Shown one piece after another: positions 10,353-22,400 of a stretch of DNA of 64,000 nt. Source of the stretch: Symbiodinium natans (taxonomy: Eukaryota; Sar; Dinophyceae; Suessiales; Symbiodiniaceae); the NCBI GenBank assembly GCA_905221605.1, contig CAJNDS010002313.1:126001-190000 (forward strand). The letters are read 5' to 3'. Below the pieces are notes generated by a model, which saw only the letters and a program-made list of their open reading frames with translations, did no database searches and had not been told where the DNA came from. Within the stretch, counting starts at the first letter, position 1, and every line of letters begins with the position of its first letter. Both the position numbers and the translations under genes were made by a program.

Positions 10353-12338
10353 TTAGGGCTGTGGGCTGTTCGTTGTTAGGGCTTCGCTTGAGGATTCATG
10401 GTTTTGAAAGTGCCTGGCGCCAGGCCTAGGGGTCACTCTATTTGCGCCCAGGAGCATGAAGGCAACCTCCTGCAGCCTCAGGAGGTCCGGAACAGACTGA
10501 ACCACATTGGGATGCTCATCACAAAAACCCAGGAAGCCGCTGGGCGTCATCAAAGTCTTGTCATCGCCCAGCCCTTGCACAGCGGCTATGCTTTTCAGGG
10601 AAGAGTAGAAAACGACAGCCATGGACAGCAACAAGGCGCCCATATATTGTCCAACTGCACGCAGTTCAGCCCGCAAGACCATGGTCTCGCGGCCGGGCAA
10701 GCCGCTCGGGGGTGAACTCAACGAGGTGATGAAGACCCAGAGGGAGCCAAAGAAAGAACCGACAGCGAAGAAACAAAACAAGGCTACTGTGGCAAGAGTA
10801 CGGCATGTTCGATCTTCATCTGACCAGACTTTGTACGCCAAATGAAAAACATAAATGGCTTGCGCTGCCCATGCCAGGCAGGTCCAAGGTGTGAAATAAA
10901 TCGCCCAGCTGAGGATGGTGTAAAGCCAGTGCGTGGCATAACCTGTCTGATTGTCGGCGGACTGTAGGAACTTGACGATAACCTCCTCTGCTCTCACAAG
11001 TGTGCTCGGAGCAAGTGGAGCTATGAGGGTGAAGCAAGCGACTTCCCACGCGGCAATGATCAAAAAATATGACCAGCCAATGTACTTGTAAACCTTCGGA
11101 TTCATGCGGGCTTGCGAAAGAATGGGCTCTTTCCATACCATCAGGTGCCCTGATGTCCAAGAGCTGCTGGATTGCTCAACATGATGTGGAATCCGGTGGC
11201 TCTGGAAGTGAAGGTACTCCCCGTAAATCACCCCACGTAGCCAGTCTAACAGCTCTTGATAGCTGGCTTTCAGCAACAGCACGGGGCTGACCAGTGTGAA
11301 GAGGGCTTGGACGGCTGGCATTTGATAAAAGCACGCGCAGTCTTCAACTTTGTGGGGCGAAATGAACACGGACGTGCTGCCAAAGGCCCAGTATGCGGCC
11401 GTTGAAGCCGCAGTCGCCCGAGCGAAGACTGCCGCAAAGGCTGTGAAGGCAGCCATCTGCCTCCTCTTTTCAAGGACAAGGCAATCATGAACAACTGTGA
11501 AAAGGCACCACAGGGTGGTAAACAGCAGGAAGACTTGTCGGCCCTCGCCCAGAAGATGATTTTGGGCTCCTTCCTTCATCTCGATTGTGGTGCAGAATGT
11601 CCGCATGTCATCAACTGTCATGTTCGGGCACAGGGCAGGGGGCTGATATGTGATGTCGCCCCCAATAGCTATCATCCACGAAACTGCTGCCCTCATGCCA
11701 GTATGGAAAGACCACGAACTGGAAAGCTCTTCCCCGTGCCATGAATGATCTTTAATGCTACTAGACAGGCCCACGAGGTCCGCGTCTCCATTCAGCACGC
11801 TTACAAAGAAGCCTGTCGTTGACGACACATTCCCTGCAGAGAAGATCTTGAGATATAAACAGCCTGCCGCGGAAGGGTTGTTGCAAGGCTGATAGCTATC
11901 TGGGTCGATGTTCGTGATCGTAAAGATGAAGGTCAGAGAGAGGAAGGTCGAGATAAGTGTCATGCCCATCGCTTTACCATGAGGCTTGTAGCCCTTGACC
12001 GTGTCAAAGTGGAATAGGCCCACTGCTGCCGCGGGCGCAGGCGGAACATCAGTGCATGCGCCTGATGCAACAGCTACCTGATCAGGGGCCGGTGCGTGCA
12101 AGGAAACAGATGTGCCGCTGTCCCTGGTGTCTGCGGTGTCACGAAGCTCCTGATCTGCTTTCGAGCCGTCGCATGCGTCGCCTCCGTGTTGATGACTTTC
12201 GGAGTTTAGTTCAGGAGTGGCCGACGGTGCCACGACAACTTTCACCTCTTCCTGAGGTGCTTCTGACGGGCCGACCTCCTCCGTCACTTCTCCCGGGAGC
12301 GCCTGTGGCTCTTGCTCTGCTTCTGCCAACGTGGCCAT
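10353..12338 (-). CDS. Intronless multipass membrane protein, unknown function
   Basis: One uninterrupted reading frame of 661 codons from an ATG at 12336-12338 (context CCCATGGCC). The frame stays open upstream only through a GTG at 12392, so this ATG is the better start. Residues 1-120 are acidic and Ala/Pro/Glu-rich and probably cytosolic. About eight hydrophobic segments follow, near residues 124-145, 270-290, 296-322, 345-362, 420-442, 472-500, 514-540 and 566-585. A Cys-containing stretch with NxS/T sites lies after the first segment, as expected of a lumenal or extracellular loop. No transporter or receptor signature was recognised. The lack of introns among micro-exon genes suggests retroposition, but no spliced-leader relic was found upstream. 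Confidence 0.8.
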   Translation of the reverse strand: MATLAEAEQEPQALPGEVTEEVGPSEAPQEEVKVVVAPSATPELNSESHQHGGDACDGSKADQELRDTADTRDSGTSVSLHAPAPDQVAVASGACTDVPPAPAAAVGLFHFDTVKGYKPHGKAMGMTLISTFLSLTFIFTITNIDPDSYQPCNNPSAAGCLYLKIFSAGNVSSTTGFFVSVLNGDADLVGLSSSIKDHSWHGEELSSSWSFHTGMRAAVSWMIAIGGDITYQPPALCPNMTVDDMRTFCTTIEMKEGAQNHLLGEGRQVFLLFTTLWCLFTVVHDCLVLEKRRQMAAFTAFAAVFARATAASTAAYWAFGSTSVFISPHKVEDCACFYQMPAVQALFTLVSPVLLLKASYQELLDWLRGVIYGEYLHFQSHRIPHHVEQSSSSWTSGHLMVWKEPILSQARMNPKVYKYIGWSYFLIIAAWEVACFTLIAPLAPSTLVRAEEVIVKFLQSADNQTGYATHWLYTILSWAIYFTPWTCLAWAAQAIYVFHLAYKVWSDEDRTCRTLATVALFCFFAVGSFFGSLWVFITSLSSPPSGLPGRETMVLRAELRAVGQYMGALLLSMAVVFYSSLKSIAAVQGLGDDKTLMTPSGFLGFCDEHPNVVQSVPDLLRLQEVAFMLLGANRVTPRPGARHFQNHESSSEALTTNSPQP

Positions 12339-13220
12339 GGGGGGAGCGCCGCACCAATCACAGTGCGAGGTGGCAGAACAACACTGTCTCACTATCCCTT
12401 TCGCAGGCCTTAGTATAATGACTATACTTTAAATCGTATACTCTAGCAGTATACTATACACATCTATACACTATACTGCAGTATACATTCCTGAAAAAAT
12501 GTCATGAAGACCAATGATCATCCGGACAGTCATGCACTCCATGCTGGCACAGGCAATGGGGAGAGCCTGTGGGAAAGAATTATTTAATTGCCTTCCAGCA
12601 CAACGTAAGCCTGTTTCCACAAGGGGGCATTGACACCCTTCGGCACCACTCCCAACTTTAACAAGAAATTTTGTGATAACAGCCCAGTAGCCGCACCCAG
12701 CTTCTGTGTAACGTAGTAGCCTATATTTACGACATAGTATATGCTATATCGTACTAATATAGTATATACTGTTATGTAGGATGACATCGTCCTAGCCTAG
12801 GTACTCATCTTTACGTCCTCAAAGCTGCTACTGGTACGACTAATTTTCCTTTCTTGGGGGGATGAGTACTGCACTGGTAAGACATGGCTTGGATCACAAC
12901 AGAAAGTGCGATGCAAGGCGTGGGCGCGTTAGCAAACAAGTCCCACCAAACCACCAGATGGAAGCCCAGACGAATCCTGAAACTTCGCTCCAAACTCTGA
13001 CACCCATGACCCCTGAACATTCCTTGCCGGCGGGGATCTCTCGGCATTGGGGGCTCAGGGGGCTACCGCACAGTGTGGGCTTCGACACCTCCTCATCCAT
13101 CTTCCGCTTCTTCCTGGCATGGACGCAGGCGACAGGAGAAGTGTCGGGAGGTTCGCTTTCGCGCCATGTTCCTGGCACCCCGAAAAGTAAAAGAAAAAAG
13201 GGGACGAGGAAATTGGAGGT
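12339..13220. other. AT-rich upstream region with TATACT-type palindromic runs
   Basis: Around 12410-12490 and 12715-12780 the sequence is unusually AT-rich, with repeated TATAC/GTATA blocks able to pair locally. No exon is evident. It lies directly upstream of the membrane protein gene and may hold its promoter. Confidence 0.4.
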
Positions 13221-13564
13221 CCAAATGAACTCGCGTCGAGCAACCAGCACGTCTCCAGCGTTTCTCAGAACCTCTGGTTCGTATCTAGGATCGGCAACAA
13301 CCTCTCTGCTTGCAGCCATGTGCCCAAAACAAAACACCCTTCATCCTCAACCTCCCCCGAAACCCCACACCATGCCCAAAAACACAAATGCCGGAGGTAC
13401 ACCGCAGCCAGGTTTCGCTTCTCCTCGAGGGCGGCCTTCTTCTTGGCATCCTGGGAAGCGCTGCGAGAAGCTGGTGCTGGTCTTTTTGAGGCTTCCTGGG
13501 CACGAAGAACCTCCCCGAGGCCAACAGCCGTCCACATACAGCCCTTGCGGTTAAGAAGCAGCAC
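13221..13564 (-). CDS. Candidate exons of an unidentified gene
   Basis: Minus-strand readings contain ADPRYEPEVLRNAGDVLVAR (about 13230-13300, after an AGAG acceptor) and, about 13390-13550, a Lys/Ala/Glu-rich helix with KKKAALEEKRNLAAVYLR. Both look coding, but the splice partners are uncertain. They may be downstream of, or separate from, the gene ending at 13803. Confidence 0.4.
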
Positions 13565-13802
13565 TTCGGGGATGCGTTTGGGGGCTGAGGCTCGGATCAG
13601 GGTTCAAGAGGGCGAGGTCGAAACTTCAAACCCGCGCATCCTGCTGCACTGCCAGGTCTTCCGCTCGCCTGGCGCTGCTTTGGGGACCGGGGGGTGCTTT
13701 TGGGCTTCAGCGCCAAAAGTCCCACAAAGCAATGAAATGAAGGCTTTGGGGGAGGTCTGGGGCTTTGAGGCGTCTGCCAAGGTGTACAGCGAGTAAGGGC
13801 CA

Positions 13803-16034
13803 TCAAAGTTCAGGGTGGCAGGGCACGAGGTTCTCTCCGTACATGCGAGTCTTCAGAATCGCTGCGTGCAATTCCGGGGCACGGCTCCCATTCACGGAAA
13901 TGAAAGGGCGGCGCGGCATCTTGAGCCGCTTCTGCTGCTCCTCGAGGGTGCGGCAGGAGTTGCACCGGAAGAAGACCATCTTGGCAGGCCTCGGGTGGCT
14001 TTGGTTCCCAGCACAAAGGGCACCAGGAAAGGTGCCTAGCTTCCCTCTGCCCCTTCAGCTTGGGGCCCCGGCGTTGCATTCCAGCCCCGCTTCTTCATCT
14101 CGTCCCAGAACCGGTCCGGCGGGTACACCTCCGTGAGGCAGGCGATTTTGAGATCGCAAGTCTGGGGAGGTTAGGGCCCTTTAGGGGATGCAGGCGGACT
14201 CTCAGGGCTGCCAAGGGGAGGAGGAGGTCGTATCAACCCATCAACCCTCCCAAGATTCCTCTGTTTTCAAGCATCCCGACGTAGGAAACTAAACATGTTG
14301 GACTATGAACCTCCCACTTTACAGACCCCGGCACCAAGGGCCCCAGCCCGACGGAAGTTGGGCGGAAAGCAGTCGTAGCACAGAGCGGAGGGACACTCGA
14401 GGCCTCAGCTCAGAACTTGGGGCCCCTTAGAGGCCGGTCCAAGGTTTGACAAGGTGAAGACTCAGTCGAGTACTCACACGATGCCAACAGGGCACCCTTG
14501 GGTCTCCCGTGATGGGCCCCGTAGCCCCCCCAAAGCCCTGAACGCCGCCCCAAAGGCCGTTAAGACCTTCAGGAAGCCGAAAGCGAAGCTGAAAAGCCCA
14601 GGTTTCAGCTCTCCCATTTCAAATGGCAAATTTTGCCAGGCTCCCGCGCAGTGGATGAGCATCCTCAGTCCAATTCGCTCAAGGTGTTCTTGAAAAAAAC
14701 TATGGTATGGCCACTGGGGCGAGCATGCAGCCTTGTGTCGGTCTGACGCCTGCCAGCCCGTGCCCCTGCTAGTTAGTTTGCAGTGCACGACCCTCATGGA
14801 ACCAACATCCCTTAACTGTCTGCTCTGTTCCTGGACTGAAAGGGCACCAGGGGGAGTTTTCAAGGTACAAACACTCAAGCCCCAAAGCTCGCAGCAACAA
14901 GCAAAACCAGACTCAAAGACCACGGAATCCTGCAGACCAAAGAAGATCAGGCAGGCCACTTTTCCCGAAACCCTACACCATTCTTGAAGGCCGTGAATGA
15001 ACGCCCTCTCAACTGGCAGCTTGCCCCTTGCCGGCCCAGCCACCCACCCACTTCCGAGCGGCCGCGGCCTCATGGCCGGGGCGGGTGGCGTGGTTTGGGG
15101 CTTTGGGGGCACATTTTCGAGTAGTCTGGGGGTGAAGGTCGCAGCTCATAAAATCACATGGGGATTTGGCAACCGGCACGATGAGCCTGAACCTGGATCC
15201 TCTAAACCTTCAACCCATCAACCACAACACCCCTCTACACACGTGCCAGAACCCTCCCCTGAATACCAAACCCCGCCTGCATTGTAAAACATGCATCTGC
15301 CCCCTCCGAGACCCAGCCCCGCTTGAGATTTAAGGTGCTGCCCGCCCACAACCCCAGCAGGAGCTGGGCCCCCACACCGCAGGAGCTGCAGTAGTGCCAA
15401 GGACAATTCTGGGCAGCGCTTTCGAAAGAAATGAGGATTGAGGATTGAAGGCTTCGGTTTGGTGGCCGCCGCCCTAGACTGCGAAGGGTCGAGGTTGAAT
15501 AGCCTGCTTCTTGGGTGTCCGTCGCGAGTGCTGGGCCTTTCCTTCTCTCTGCCCTTGTCCCAACACTCCAAACCTCCAAGTGGAAGAGCCACGTCAGGGT
15601 CCGGGCCCACTTCTTCGACACATGGCCGACGCACTGGTGGTGATACCTCAAAGCGGAAAACAGGGCAAGAAACTGTTCTCCATTCCTCTACCCTAACGAC
15701 GAGTCGACCGTCAAGACTCCCGAAGCCTGATCCCCCAAGCCCCGAGTTTGCCGGCGTTCTGGCCCCGGCCATGAATAAAAAACCCTCAAACAGCCTGACG
15801 CCTCGGAGGCGCAGCTTCCAAGCTGGCAGCCAAGTGGCGACATCGGGCAAGAGCTGCACTCTTGCAGTGCCCTCTCGTCCTTCCAACTTGCAGATCATCC
15901 GCTTTTTGTTAGCTGGGTCGGGCGGCCGTCCCCCACCTCGCACCTCCAACCCCCAACAGCCTCAGCCCGCAAAGTGGCTCCTTAAGGCCGCAGGTGAAGC
16001 ACTTCGGGATGTGCTTCAGCTTCAAGATTTCCAC
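13803..16034 (-). CDS. Unidentified gene with CxxC motifs (C-terminal exons)
   Basis: The last two exons fit exactly: 14073-14161 (ends phase 2, GC donor) and 13803-13989 (ACLTEVYPPDRFWDEM, then VFFRCNSCRTLEEQQKRL, ending HPEL before TGA at 13803-13805). Two more likely exons lie upstream: 15574-15646 (YHHQCVGHVSKKWARTLTW, GT donor) and 15989-16034 (KLKHIPKCFTCG, GC donor). Paired cysteines (CNSC, CFTC) suggest a small zinc-binding module. Family not recognised. Intermediate exons, possibly within the long minus-strand reading at 14474-15112, were not resolved. Confidence 0.55.
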
Positions 16035-17843
16035 CTCTGGCTGAGTGAAAACATGTGACACACCGAGGGACGAACCAGTAACCAGGGTTTTTGACGCCCC
16101 CGCCTTCGGCTTCTTCACCGGGACGCAGAACTCCTCGGCCTCGCTGGCGCAAACGCTGGCAGGGACAGGTCAGCAAAAGAACGCCGGAATGTGCTCCAGG
16201 GCATTCCCGGAGTGCTTGGAAGCAGAGATTGCGAAAAAAATGCACCAAGGCCCGGGCTCCCGAGACCAAAAATGGAGTGGGCTCGGGGTTTAGGGTTTTC
16301 AGGCTGTAAGGAGCTTGGAAAGGAGTGGGGAAAGAAAGAAGGCGAGAGATAGAAGAGATTCGTATCGTTACTAACCTGTAACACACAAGGGTTTTGCATG
16401 TCACCGCCATGGGGGTTTTAGGGCTTGGTTTCGGGGGATGTGGATGTTCTATGAAGTTCCATTCATTCCTTTCTGTTTGCACTTTTCCACGTACCCGCGT
16501 AGTGGTCAAGTTCCATTTTGTGGTGTCTGGGACGCCGGGGGCGAAGGGGAGGGACAATAGACAGAGACAAAAGGCAGAGAGTGTTCCCTGAGTTCCAATA
16601 CAGTAGATTCTGTGCGACTTGGACAATGGCTTTGCCTTTGCTGTTGCTTCGATGTACCTGGAACTCACGCTTCCTGCGCAGAGATGCGCAAAGTGTGGGG
16701 CCGAGGGCGCTGCGTACGTGAGCTTGCGCTTCACGACACGCCCCGAGCCGGACCTGTCCAAAGGGAGGTGAGTTGGGGGCCGTCGCAGCGGGCGTCGAGG
16801 ATGCTTTCCACGGTGTTCACCAAAAAACTCAAAGTGCCTTGGAGTCTACTCCTCAGGGACTCAAGAACTCAAATTGGACTTCCTGGAGGACTTCCTCAGG
16901 GGCCTCATCACATCCTCTTCTGGAAGTGGAGGAGGGGCTACCTGGACCTGGAGGCCAAGAATGCTTGTGACTTCTCATCGGCTTCCGAAGAGTTGGGCTA
17001 CAGCATGAAAACCTACGTTTCACGGATTCGGCGCTTTCTTTTCTCACAGAATGTTATGGTGGCGCCACTCGTTCCCCCAACCCCGCAATCTCCCAAGCAC
17101 CGAGCCCTCACCGTCCTATTCTGAACCCTCGCGAAATGCCCTCCAGGAACAGACGGACAGATTGACAGCGCCCACGCAAGCGGGGGAGCGCCTGCACAGC
17201 CTTCGGCCTGACAGGATTGGCTGACTTCTCGGTACTTCAGAAACTCCGGGCTTTCATATCTTACAAAAGAGCTACGACACTCTTGGACAGCATATTTAGG
17301 GCTATGGGATAGCACAAGAGAAGGTCAGAGAAGAGGCGGCCCCCTAGGCTAGGACAGCCCGGGGAGCTCTCATGGCACTCAAGAAGAGGCCGGGGCGGCA
17401 CCTCGGCGGCAACAGCGGCGACGTGTCCGTCACCTCTGCCAGGCAACAGCAACCAGGAGGAACTTTTTTACGCCCCTGTAATCCTTTAAAAAGGCCCCCC
17501 TTTATCGGGCTCGTTGTTGTCCTTTAAAACGGCCCGTTCATCGGGTTCCCAAGAATCGTCTAGAAGGCCCTTTATAGGGTTGATATGGGTTGATGATGGG
17601 GACTATATAGAAGGCCTGACAGCCCATCCTGGAACACCTCGACACCCCTCACCTGTGTGGAAATCGGGGGACAAAAGAGGTTTCAGGGCCAGCGCGTTGA
17701 AATGCTGTGCGTCAGAATGATCACGCCCCTGCCACCACATGTCACGAGAGCATAGAAGGCATTCTGCCGATCCTGGTCTCAAACTTGTAGGGGGTGCGAA
17801 AGGGTCTTTTTGAGGCTTTTGTGCTCTCGGGGCTTTTGGATGT
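16035..17843. other. Exon-poor stretch with unplaced coding-like patches
   Basis: Minus-strand patches occur at about 16085-16150 (EFCVPVKKPKAG), 16680-16765, 16868-16950 (a basic tail ending SSRKSNLSS before a stop) and 17200-17310. Any of these could be terminal exons of the SNF2 gene or upstream exons of the preceding gene. Short phased GGCCC...TTTA...GGG repeats lie at about 17490-17580. Confidence 0.35.
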
Positions 17844-19369
17844 CTCCTGTAAGGGCCTCAGGAGGAACCGAAGCTTCCATCCTTGCTCCCTTCGAAAAGG
17901 GGACTTCGAGGCCGTTCTGGCCTCGGGCATCGGAGCCCTGCTGCGCTCGAAATACTCCTGACGGGCAAGGAGGTGGCTGGCGTATTCGGGGCTTGAGGCT
18001 TCCACTCTTGAGATCCCCGAGTCTCGCGGCGGCGGATCTGAAAAAAGGAGGACCGTCTTTGAAAGCAACCTGAAAGGGCTTGTCCCAATTCGATGGAAGC
18101 CTCTCAGGAGCCAAGGCCTCCAAGTCGTATTTGAAGGTGTCGCCCTCGAAAACCTCGGCCGAATGACAGGCTACTTCGAGATTCCAGCAGCTGCGGACAG
18201 ATGGCTCAGTCTCACGATGTCTCATAGCTCACGCCCTCTCCTGCAGCTCTCTCCCTCTCAACACCACAATACCCCAAGAGGGCCCCCTTCTCACATGGGG
18301 TGATCCGTCAGGGCAAGCCCAGCCTTGAAGGCAGATTCGCCGTTCTGGAGGATGGCAAGGATCTGCGGGCTTGACGCACTGGGCTTCGGGAAAACCTCTG
18401 GGGCCCTGCGGGGAGGCCCTGTGCCACGTAGCTTGAGGGGCCCCCCACATCTTCCCAAACCAGTCCCTAACCCGTCGCAGAAACCGTTCAGGATCCGCAA
18501 GACAGAACGTTGCAGCGCTGTTCTCTTCGGGGCTTGCCAGCATGTACTGTATGGCACAGGCCGCCCACTTGCCAGAGCACGAATTGTTTACCAGAAGTCT
18601 AGGAACCGGGAAACTCGGCTCAAGCCATCAGGAGCCCAAGCTACCCTCCTTCGCAGATGAACGGAACCCCCCGAAAATCGGAAATCCTCGACCCTCCCCC
18701 CGACGCCGCCTCGTCCGCATTGAGCTGCTCTTCAGCGTCCTCATGGTCTTCCTGGGACCAGCGTTGTGGGTGTTGTTGTTCTCCTCCGGGCTTAGGGGGG
18801 CTTGGGAGTGGAGCCCAAGCGCTGCACCCCCCCCCCCGGAATATCGAGAAAAAAATCCAGTTCTTCTCCTCATGTCCCACTTGATGAGCACTTCGAGCTC
18901 GACAAGGGAGTTCGATAGGCTCTGGGCTTGTCAGCTCATAGCCAGAACTCCAATGAACCATAACCCTTGAAATAACCCCTAGAATTGAAATCCTCACAAA
19001 TCTTAATCTGCAGCGTGGCCTGATCGTCCATGATGCGGTTTTCCTGTTCCACACGTAGGATAGGGGTTCTTACACTTTGAAGGCCTCAGCGTTTGAAGTG
19101 TTCGACGGCGGGTGAGACGAAGGTTCCGGTTCGGCTCGCAGGGTCCTAAACATTGACGAAGTCGTCAACATCACGAAACCCCCCCCCCCCAAAAAAAAAA
19201 ATAAAAAAGAGTAGAAGTCTCAAAGATCCGACCTCCCTAAACCCCCGACAAACCGACAAAAAACCGCAAACCCCCTGTGCCGGCCATCTCGAGCTTGGCC
19301 GTCGCGCGGATCAGCATCCGCTCCTCCACACCCCACTCCTCGCACAGTTTTGGTATGTAAAGGTGTACA

Positions 19370-19411
<42 letters not shown>

Positions 19412-19459
19412 TGTATGTTTCTACATACAGCGGATATGTGTGTGTGTGCGTGTGTGTGC

Positions 19460-19495
<36 letters not shown>

Positions 19496-22400
19496 AAGGT
19501 ACATGTATACATATATGTAGCATTGAATGTTGCATTATGTCACAGGGTTTTGCCAGGTTTGGGGGGGTCAGGATGACTCCTGGCGCTGGGACAGGGAACG
19601 GCTTAGAGTTCAAAGCTTTTGAGCTCAAGGTGCGCACCAAACGCTCCAGAACAAGTGCAGAACATGCCCGAGATTTGAAGAGTAGCCGGGCTTCGGAAGC
19701 CGGGTTCAGGATGTTGGGCAATTCCTCAGAAGCACAGGCTGGCCTGAAAGGGGCGGTGGATGTGCACCTGGCGTGAAGGGTCGCTGGTGAAAGGCCCATC
19801 GCTTACAGGGCGGGGTGAGGAGTAGGAGGACGGAGGTTTGGAGTTGGAGGTTTGGGCAACCCCTTCCAAACGGCCAGGAGCGGCAAAGTGCTAACATGCA
19901 CCGCACACGACCTTAAAGCAGTGCTGCACCCATGACGAGCACAATGAGCAGACCCCTAGATGGTCGTCCTACACCTTCAATCCTCGAGGCTCTCGTCTTC
20001 CCTGTCCCTGCAGCGCTGGCCTGTCTCGATTGCCCGATGCGATGGGCGCGATCAATGGCCTCCGCAACCAAACTCTCGCCAACTCTCTCACAACTCCCTC
20101 CTGAAAACCAGCTCGCCAAAAGCCACGCCTGGTGATCCACATGCGGATTCCAGTCCTGCCCAAGGATTGCGGCTTTGGATGTCTGCAGTACTTCCGGGCA
20201 CGGCTGTGTTTTGAAAGAGCTGCACGTTGAAGTGCTGAGGCTCAGGGTGTGGTTCTGGCGCAAACATAACAACATGTCGATGGGTTTGGGTGCCCTTTGG
20301 GCTGCAGCCAACCACTCAGGGGCTTCGAGCCACGACCAGTGAGGACTCAGTTTCGTCTGAGCATGAAACCCAGATCGGTGCCATGAGTCATGTCGACCTT
20401 GAGCAACTCGTGTCCAGCACGGCCCCTCCCACCTGTTCGAACATGATGACGTGGTTTGCCGCGGCAAGGTTGACCTGCCAGAACTGTAGAGCTGTAGAGC
20501 CTAAGAGGTTTGGGGAGTTGAGCTGTGTTCCCAATGTAGGGATCGGAGAGGGTGCTGAGTGAACTGATTGAAACCTTGCCAATGAACCCCCTGCGACATG
20601 CTGAGGCCTTATTATCCGAAAACCGATGCAGCCTTCTACCACGGCCAACTGATTCTGTTCCGAGCGGCGCCCAGACCACCGGCCCGCGTACTGATCAAGT
20701 AGATGAAGATGTCCTGCTCTGAGGGTACTGCTGTAGACAGAAAAACCTGCAGGATCGTAATGCTACCTGTGTTTTACCAGCGTTTTCTTGTATACTCCAT
20801 TCAGCATGTTTCGTCCACCGCCGAGGCCTGGGCTCCTATCTTGGAGCGTTCCTTTAGGGTTCTTGGGCTCAAGAATGAAGGGGCCAAGGATGCTTCATGG
20901 TTTGCACAGCGTCTCTCCGTTCCCTTAAGGCCTCGTCCAGGGCGTTGAAGTCGCGCATGTCCAGCTCCCGCAGCACGCGATTCGTCGACTGGGAGCGCAG
21001 GGGCCCCGAGCGCACGGAAGAAGGTGGAACAGGCATGCATGCGTGCAAGCGTATGCAAATCCGGGGGGGGAGTTTCGGGAAGTGTGGCTTCTGTCTTGGG
21101 AACCCATCAGCTTCCACCATCTTCAACACTTCCTAGCTCCGCTCTGGCCCACACGCCATTGCCCGCTTTCTGAGGAGGGCACACCGTCCAGGCGCATGCA
21201 GCGGTAGTTCCGGAACTTGCAGTACTCCTGCCCCGAGGGAGGGGGGGGAGCGGGGTCAGGGGATTCTGGTTGGTACATTCAGGGGCAAAGGGGAGATTCA
21301 AACATGTGAAGTCTCAGTGTGTGAGCCTGGCAAGGGTCCTTGAGAGGCCTCTGCACCTTCGACTCACTGTGTATCCCGCTCCGAATGCTTTGTGTGTCCC
21401 TTTCCTCTCTACCTTATTGGGGTCCTTATGGGCATCCTACTTAGGGGTCCCCTATTCTCGTCAGCCCCCAAATCTTTTCCAGTGCAGGGCTCAGCCAGTT
21501 TGGGTTCTGAGAGCTTCTGAGAGCTGGAAGCCTCCAAGAGGTCGAGGACTGCCATGTACTGGCAAAAGATCAGCACCTCCAACAGCAGGGCATCTATTGG
21601 CATACACGGGGCAACAGCCTTCCTTCAGACACAGCACTGTATATGTGTCCAAAGGGGACAGTTCGGTTTAGTGCTTCACAGGGCTTGGGCGTTCATGGCA
21701 ATAGGTGGTCATGATGTGGCCCGGAGCAGGAGAAAGAAAAAACATGCCACCCTGGGGGTCAATCCCTTGGCCTTATGTGGCTGCGGCGTGTGCCAGTCCA
21801 CATTGTCCGTGCCGTCAAGGAAGCCTCTGAAGAGGGCGGTCTTCGTCTTTCGGGTGGGACTCGGCGAAAGAGGCTTGACAGGGTTTCGGGTGGAAGCTGG
21901 GAGTTCAAAGACAAAGCGCGCAGGGCTTCTAGAGCGCAGCGGGAAAGTGTATTGGGTATGATTCGAAGAGTTGGAGGGTCTGGCGTTTGGAGATTGCACT
22001 TCGAATGTGTAGGGGAATTCGTAGCATGCATGTGAAACATCAGCAATCCACCACCAGCTGGTTACATCCTGCCAGTTTTATGTCATACTACAGCCTCATG
22101 CAAAACCTGATGCTTTGGCAGCATGGCAGAGCAGACAGCTAGCTTGAGACGACTTGAGGGATCGCCGAGCTGTCGATGTTCTGGAAAGAGTTGGAGCCCG
22201 AAGCTCGGAACCCGCTATGTCGGAATGAATTCTCTCCCAACCCACCGGCCTGCGTGCTCCTGCAAGAGCACAGTGAAGGGCTTGGGTCTTCAGGACTTCG
22301 GGTTCAGGGGTTAGGATCTAGGGTTCATTCAGGGCAATAAATCTTCTTGGCAGAGCCACAGCTCACGTGTGACTGACAGGCTCTCCACCGAGCAGCACAA

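Noticed and set aside
12339-12500. Dinoflagellate spliced-leader relic upstream of the intronless gene
   Set aside because: I looked for the characteristic TTTGGCTCAAG core on the coding strand and did not find it.
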